DNA of 64,000 nucleotides from Betaproteobacteria bacterium. Its GTDB lineage: Bacteria > Pseudomonadota > Gammaproteobacteria > Burkholderiales > Rhodocyclaceae. Made by a program: the position numbers and the translations under genes. Below, piece by piece: positions 61,383-64,000 of the stretch. Below the pieces are notes generated by a model, which searched no databases, was not told the origin of the DNA, and was given only the letters and a program-made list of their open reading frames with translations. Position 1 is the stretch's first letter. The number at the start of each line of letters is the position of its first letter. The stretch covers positions 145,618-209,617 of the forward strand of contig JAHRYN010000004.1 in the NCBI GenBank assembly GCA_020621405.1, written 5' to 3'.

Positions 61383-62797
61383 CGCCTGCCCCCGCGCCGC
61401 TGCGCCGCATACAGGTCGCGGAAGGTGCGCTCGGCAGGCGCAGGGAAATCGCGTTGCGACGTCCATCCGGGCGCAACGCCCATCACCTGTATGCGGTCGC
61501 GGCCTTCGGCCAGCCAGCGCAGATAGCGCACGGCGATGCGGCTGCCGATTGCATACAGCCATGGACGCGCGGCCACCCACGCCCAAAGCCTCATTCCCAA
61601 CCGTTCGGACCAGGGTCTGAGACCACGCTCGACCTGTTTTTCGCGCAGCTTGCGCATCAGTTCCGGCAGCGGAATCGATACCGGACAGACCACGCTGCAC
61701 TGGTTGCACAAGGTGGCCGCCTGCGGCAGATCCAGCGCCTGGTCGAGCCCCTGATAGAGCGGCGTCAGCACCGACCCCATCGGCCCCGGGTACACCCAGC
61801 CGTAGGAATGACCGCCCACCGTCTGATAGACCGGACAGTGGTTCATGCAGGCGCCGCAGCGTATGCAGCGCAGCATGGATTCGAAGTCACCGCCCAGCAG
61901 GTCGGCGCGACCACCATCGACCAGCACGAAATACATGTGCTCGGGACCGTCCGGATCGCCCGCCTGTTTCGGACCGGTCAGCAGTGACACGTAGTTGGTG
62001 ATCGCCTGGCCGGTGGCCGAACGCGGCAGGATGCGCAGCAGCGTGGACAGGTCATCCAGCGTCGGCACCACCTTCTCGATGCCGGTCAGCGCGACATGCA
62101 CACGCGGCATCGTCGTGCACAGCCGGCCATTGCCTTCATTGGTGACAATGGCGACCGAACCGGTCTCGGCGATCAGGAAGTTGCCGCCGGACAGTCCCAT
62201 GTCGGCACCGAGGAACTCCGGACGCAGCTTTTCGCGCGCTTCCCGCGTCAGATCCTCGATGTCGGTCTTCGGTGCAGTGCCGTGCACGCGCGCGAACAGT
62301 TCCGACACCTGCTCCTTCGACTTGTGGATCACCGGCATGATGATGTGCGACGGTGCTTCGTTGTCGTTGATCTGCAGGATGTATTCGCCGAGGTCGGTCT
62401 CTACCGGGCGGATGCCGGCCTGCTCGAGCGCGGCGTTGAGCCCGGCTTCCTCCGACACCATGGATTTCGATTTCACGACGGTGCGCACGCCATGCCGGCG
62501 CGCGATGTCGATGATCAGCCGGCACGCTTCGTCACCATCACGTGCCCACAGCACGGTGGCGCCCGTCTCCGCAGCCTTCTGTTCGAAGCGCTCGAGCCAG
62601 ATATCGAGATCACGCAGCACCGAGGCCCGGATTTCCGTGGCGCGGGTGCGCACTGCATCGAAATCGGTGAACGCGGCGACGGCCGCGGCGCGCGATGCCG
62701 CGTTGCGGCCGCGCGTGCGCTTCAGATTGCGCTGGAGTTCCGTGTCGTCGAGGCGCTGGCGCACCCGGTCGACGAAGTACATCGAACGGGTTTCCAC
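61379..62797 (-). CDS. lutB: lactate utilization iron-sulfur protein LutB
   Basis: The protein has 472 residues from a GTG at 62797, just after the lutA stop; an ATG at 62782 is the alternative. It has an N-terminal LUD domain (RGRNAASRAAAVAAFTDFDA, VVKSKSMVSEEAGLN, AETGSVAIVTNEGNGRL) and a bis-4Fe-4S ferredoxin region (CIRCGACMNHCPVYQTVGGH, LCNQCSVVCPVSIPLPELM). LutB carries electrons between LutA and LutC during L-lactate oxidation to pyruvate at the inner face of the membrane. Confidence 0.95.
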   Translation of the reverse strand: METRSMYFVDRVRQRLDDTELQRNLKRTRGRNAASRAAAVAAFTDFDAVRTRATEIRASVLRDLDIWLERFEQKAAETGATVLWARDGDEACRLIIDIARRHGVRTVVKSKSMVSEEAGLNAALEQAGIRPVETDLGEYILQINDNEAPSHIIMPVIHKSKEQVSELFARVHGTAPKTDIEDLTREAREKLRPEFLGADMGLSGGNFLIAETGSVAIVTNEGNGRLCTTMPRVHVALTGIEKVVPTLDDLSTLLRILPRSATGQAITNYVSLLTGPKQAGDPDGPEHMYFVLVDGGRADLLGGDFESMLRCIRCGACMNHCPVYQTVGGHSYGWVYPGPMGSVLTPLYQGLDQALDLPQAATLCNQCSVVCPVSIPLPELMRKLREKQVERGLRPWSERLGMRLWAWVAARPWLYAIGSRIAVRYLRWLAEGRDRIQVMGVAPGWTSQRDFPAPAERTFRDLYAAQRRGGRR

Positions 62798-62798
62798 T

Positions 62799-63566
62799 TC
62801 AGCCCCCCGCCTCGTCCGGCATGCCCGCAAGCAGCTCGGCGATGTGGATCACCCGGGTGAATTCGTCGCCGGTGCGACGCAGCCTGCCCTCGATGTTCAT
62901 CATGCAGCCAAGGTCTCCGAGCGCCACCGCACAGGCGCCCGAACCGTGGATGCTGTCGCACTTGCGCTGCACGATGGCACCGGAGATGTCCGGATACTTG
63001 ATCGAGAACAGTCCGCCGAAACCGCAGCACTCCTCGCAGTCCGGCATTTCGATGCGGCGGACGCCCGGCATGCTGTCGAGCAGCGCGCGCGGCTGCCGCT
63101 TGACGCCCAGTTCGCGCAGGCCGGAACAGCTGTCGTGGTAGGTGACCGAACCTGTGAAATCGCCGGGCACCTCGGTGACGCAGGCGACATCGACCAGGAA
63201 CTGCGTCAGCTCGAAGGTCTTCGCCGCCAGCGCCTCGGCACGGGCACGCCATTCCGGTTCGTCGGCAAACAGGTCGGGATAGTGCGTGCGCACCGTGCCG
63301 GCACAGGAGCCGGACGGAGCGACGACATGCGGGAAACGTTCGAATTCGGCGATCAGCTTGCGCGCGAGCATCCGCGCTGCCCCGGTGTCACCCGAGTTGT
63401 AGCCGGGCTGGCCGCAGCAGGTCTGACTCTCCGGCACGACGGCGGTGTAGCCCGCCGCCTCGATCAGCTTCAGCGCCGCAAAGGCGACCGAAGGGCGCAT
63501 CAGATCGACCAGACAGGTGACGAAAAGCCCTACTTCGCCACGACTGCCCGGTGCTCCCGCGCTCAT
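62799..63566 (-). CDS. lutA: lactate utilization protein LutA (CCG domain)
   Basis: This 255-residue protein has two cysteine-rich CCG domains: FVTCLVDLMRPSVAF with TCCGQPGYNSGD, and YHDSCSGLRELGVKRQPR with CEECCGFGGLFSIKYPD. This is the LutA/GlcF-like heterodisulfide-reductase type fold. The ATG at 63566 is five bases after the upstream peptidase stop, so lutABC may be read through from that gene. Confidence 0.95.
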   Translation of the reverse strand: MSAGAPGSRGEVGLFVTCLVDLMRPSVAFAALKLIEAAGYTAVVPESQTCCGQPGYNSGDTGAARMLARKLIAEFERFPHVVAPSGSCAGTVRTHYPDLFADEPEWRARAEALAAKTFELTQFLVDVACVTEVPGDFTGSVTYHDSCSGLRELGVKRQPRALLDSMPGVRRIEMPDCEECCGFGGLFSIKYPDISGAIVQRKCDSIHGSGACAVALGDLGCMMNIEGRLRRTGDEFTRVIHIAELLAGMPDEAGG

Positions 63567-63571
63567 GTCGT

Positions 63572-64000
63572 TCAGCCTGCGCGCGGACCCTGCTGCGCCA
63601 GTTGTTCGACCCAGCGGCGGATGCGGTTGGCGTCGCCGATGCGGGTCAGCTTGCCCAGCGAATCGAGCAGCACGATGACCACCGGCTTCTGGTTGAGCCA
63701 GGCCTGCATCACCAGACACTTGCCTGCCTCGTTGGTGAAGCCGGTCTTCTGCAGGCCGATTTCCCACTCCGGGCTCGACACCAGCGCGTTCGTGTTGTTG
63801 TAGCGCAGCATCTTGCCGTTGACGGCGAAGAAACCGTCTCGCGTGGTCGAGAACTCGCGGATCAGCGGGTAATTCGCCGAAGCGGCGACGATCTTTGCCA
63901 GGTCACGTGCCGACGACACGTTGTGCGGATTCAGGCCGGTGCTGTCGAAGTACTGCGTGTCGGCCAGCCCGAGGTCATGCGCCTTCTGGTTCATCGCGGC
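63572..64000 (-). CDS. pbpG: D-alanyl-D-alanine endopeptidase/carboxypeptidase, C-terminal part
   Basis: The gene runs off the right edge of the window; 142 C-terminal residues are visible. They match serine peptidase family S11: MNQKAHDLGLADTQYFDSTG, GLNPHNVSSARDLAKIV, and the KTG box in IGLQKTGFTNEAGKCLV. The SxxK and SxN boxes lie outside. The short tail without an added beta-domain points to PbpG (PBP7) rather than DacA. It should act on periplasmic peptidoglycan cross-links. Confidence 0.85.
   Translation of the reverse strand, partial: AAMNQKAHDLGLADTQYFDSTGLNPHNVSSARDLAKIVAASANYPLIREFSTTRDGFFAVNGKMLRYNNTNALVSSPEWEIGLQKTGFTNEAGKCLVMQAWLNQKPVVIVLLDSLGKLTRIGDANRIRRWVEQLAQQGPRAG

Overview
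The window is GC-rich, densely coded bacterial chromosome from what looks like a betaproteobacterium, probably Rhodocyclales and perhaps Methyloversatilis-like (the genus is an inference). The pointers are an elongation factor P with Arg at position 32 next to its rhamnosyltransferase EarP, three PEP-CTERM proteins, a long RelA with a degenerate HD domain, and the style of the Moco, nitrate and lactate gene sets. No phage, plasmid backbone, IS element or CRISPR array is visible.

Layout. 0-5 kb: a hipBA toxin-antitoxin operon with three evenly spaced palindromic operators, then a DUF1800/DUF1501 secreted pair. 5-15 kb: a small hypothetical gene, a large PEP-CTERM protein with a structured leader, an RNase H-like gene, fabI, a lemA-TPM-TPM operon, an ABC exporter and a methyltransferase. 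15-25 kb: earP-efp, an HDOD protein, a second PEP-CTERM protein, uup, and a lipid-linked sugar module (DPM-type GT2, a YbhN-like membrane protein, a GT39 transferase). 25-29 kb: tRNA-Arg(CCU), a gene broken by one in-frame amber codon, an orphan gp5-type OB-fold protein, an M13 metallopeptidase and a chemoreceptor-like protein. 29-36 kb: relA, a 42-residue secreted peptide, mtfA, a conserved hypothetical, a decapitated DUF1348 gene beside a REP pair, a YqjM-type flavin oxidoreductase and a REP cluster. 36-45 kb: two GH17/NdvB-type beta-glucan genes, a two-component system, and an orphan NosR-like membrane flavo-iron-sulfur protein.

45-56 kb looks like a support block for nitrate assimilation. 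It carries Moco synthesis (moaE, moaD, moeA, mobB), an ABC nitrate transporter (nrtA, nrtB, nrtD), an ANTAR antiterminator (NasT), and a CbiX/SirB chelatase that could serve siroheme. A strong intrinsic terminator lies in the nrtA leader, as expected for ANTAR-controlled attenuation. The reductases are not in the window. Between nasT and cbiX lie two overlapping response regulators whose output domains are an RsbW-like ATPase and an RsbU/SpoIIE-like phosphatase, a possible partner-switching pair. 56-64 kb: a LuxR-type regulator, a hybrid kinase, a TonB-dependent receptor, lutABC for lactate oxidation, and the 3' part of a D-Ala-D-Ala peptidase gene that runs off the end.

The observations most worth a second look are the nrtA leader attenuator, the partner-switching pair, the hipBA operator array, the REP-associated gene damage, the amber-interrupted gene with its orphan OB-fold neighbour, and the 42-residue secreted peptide. 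I found no clear novel defence or mobile system.
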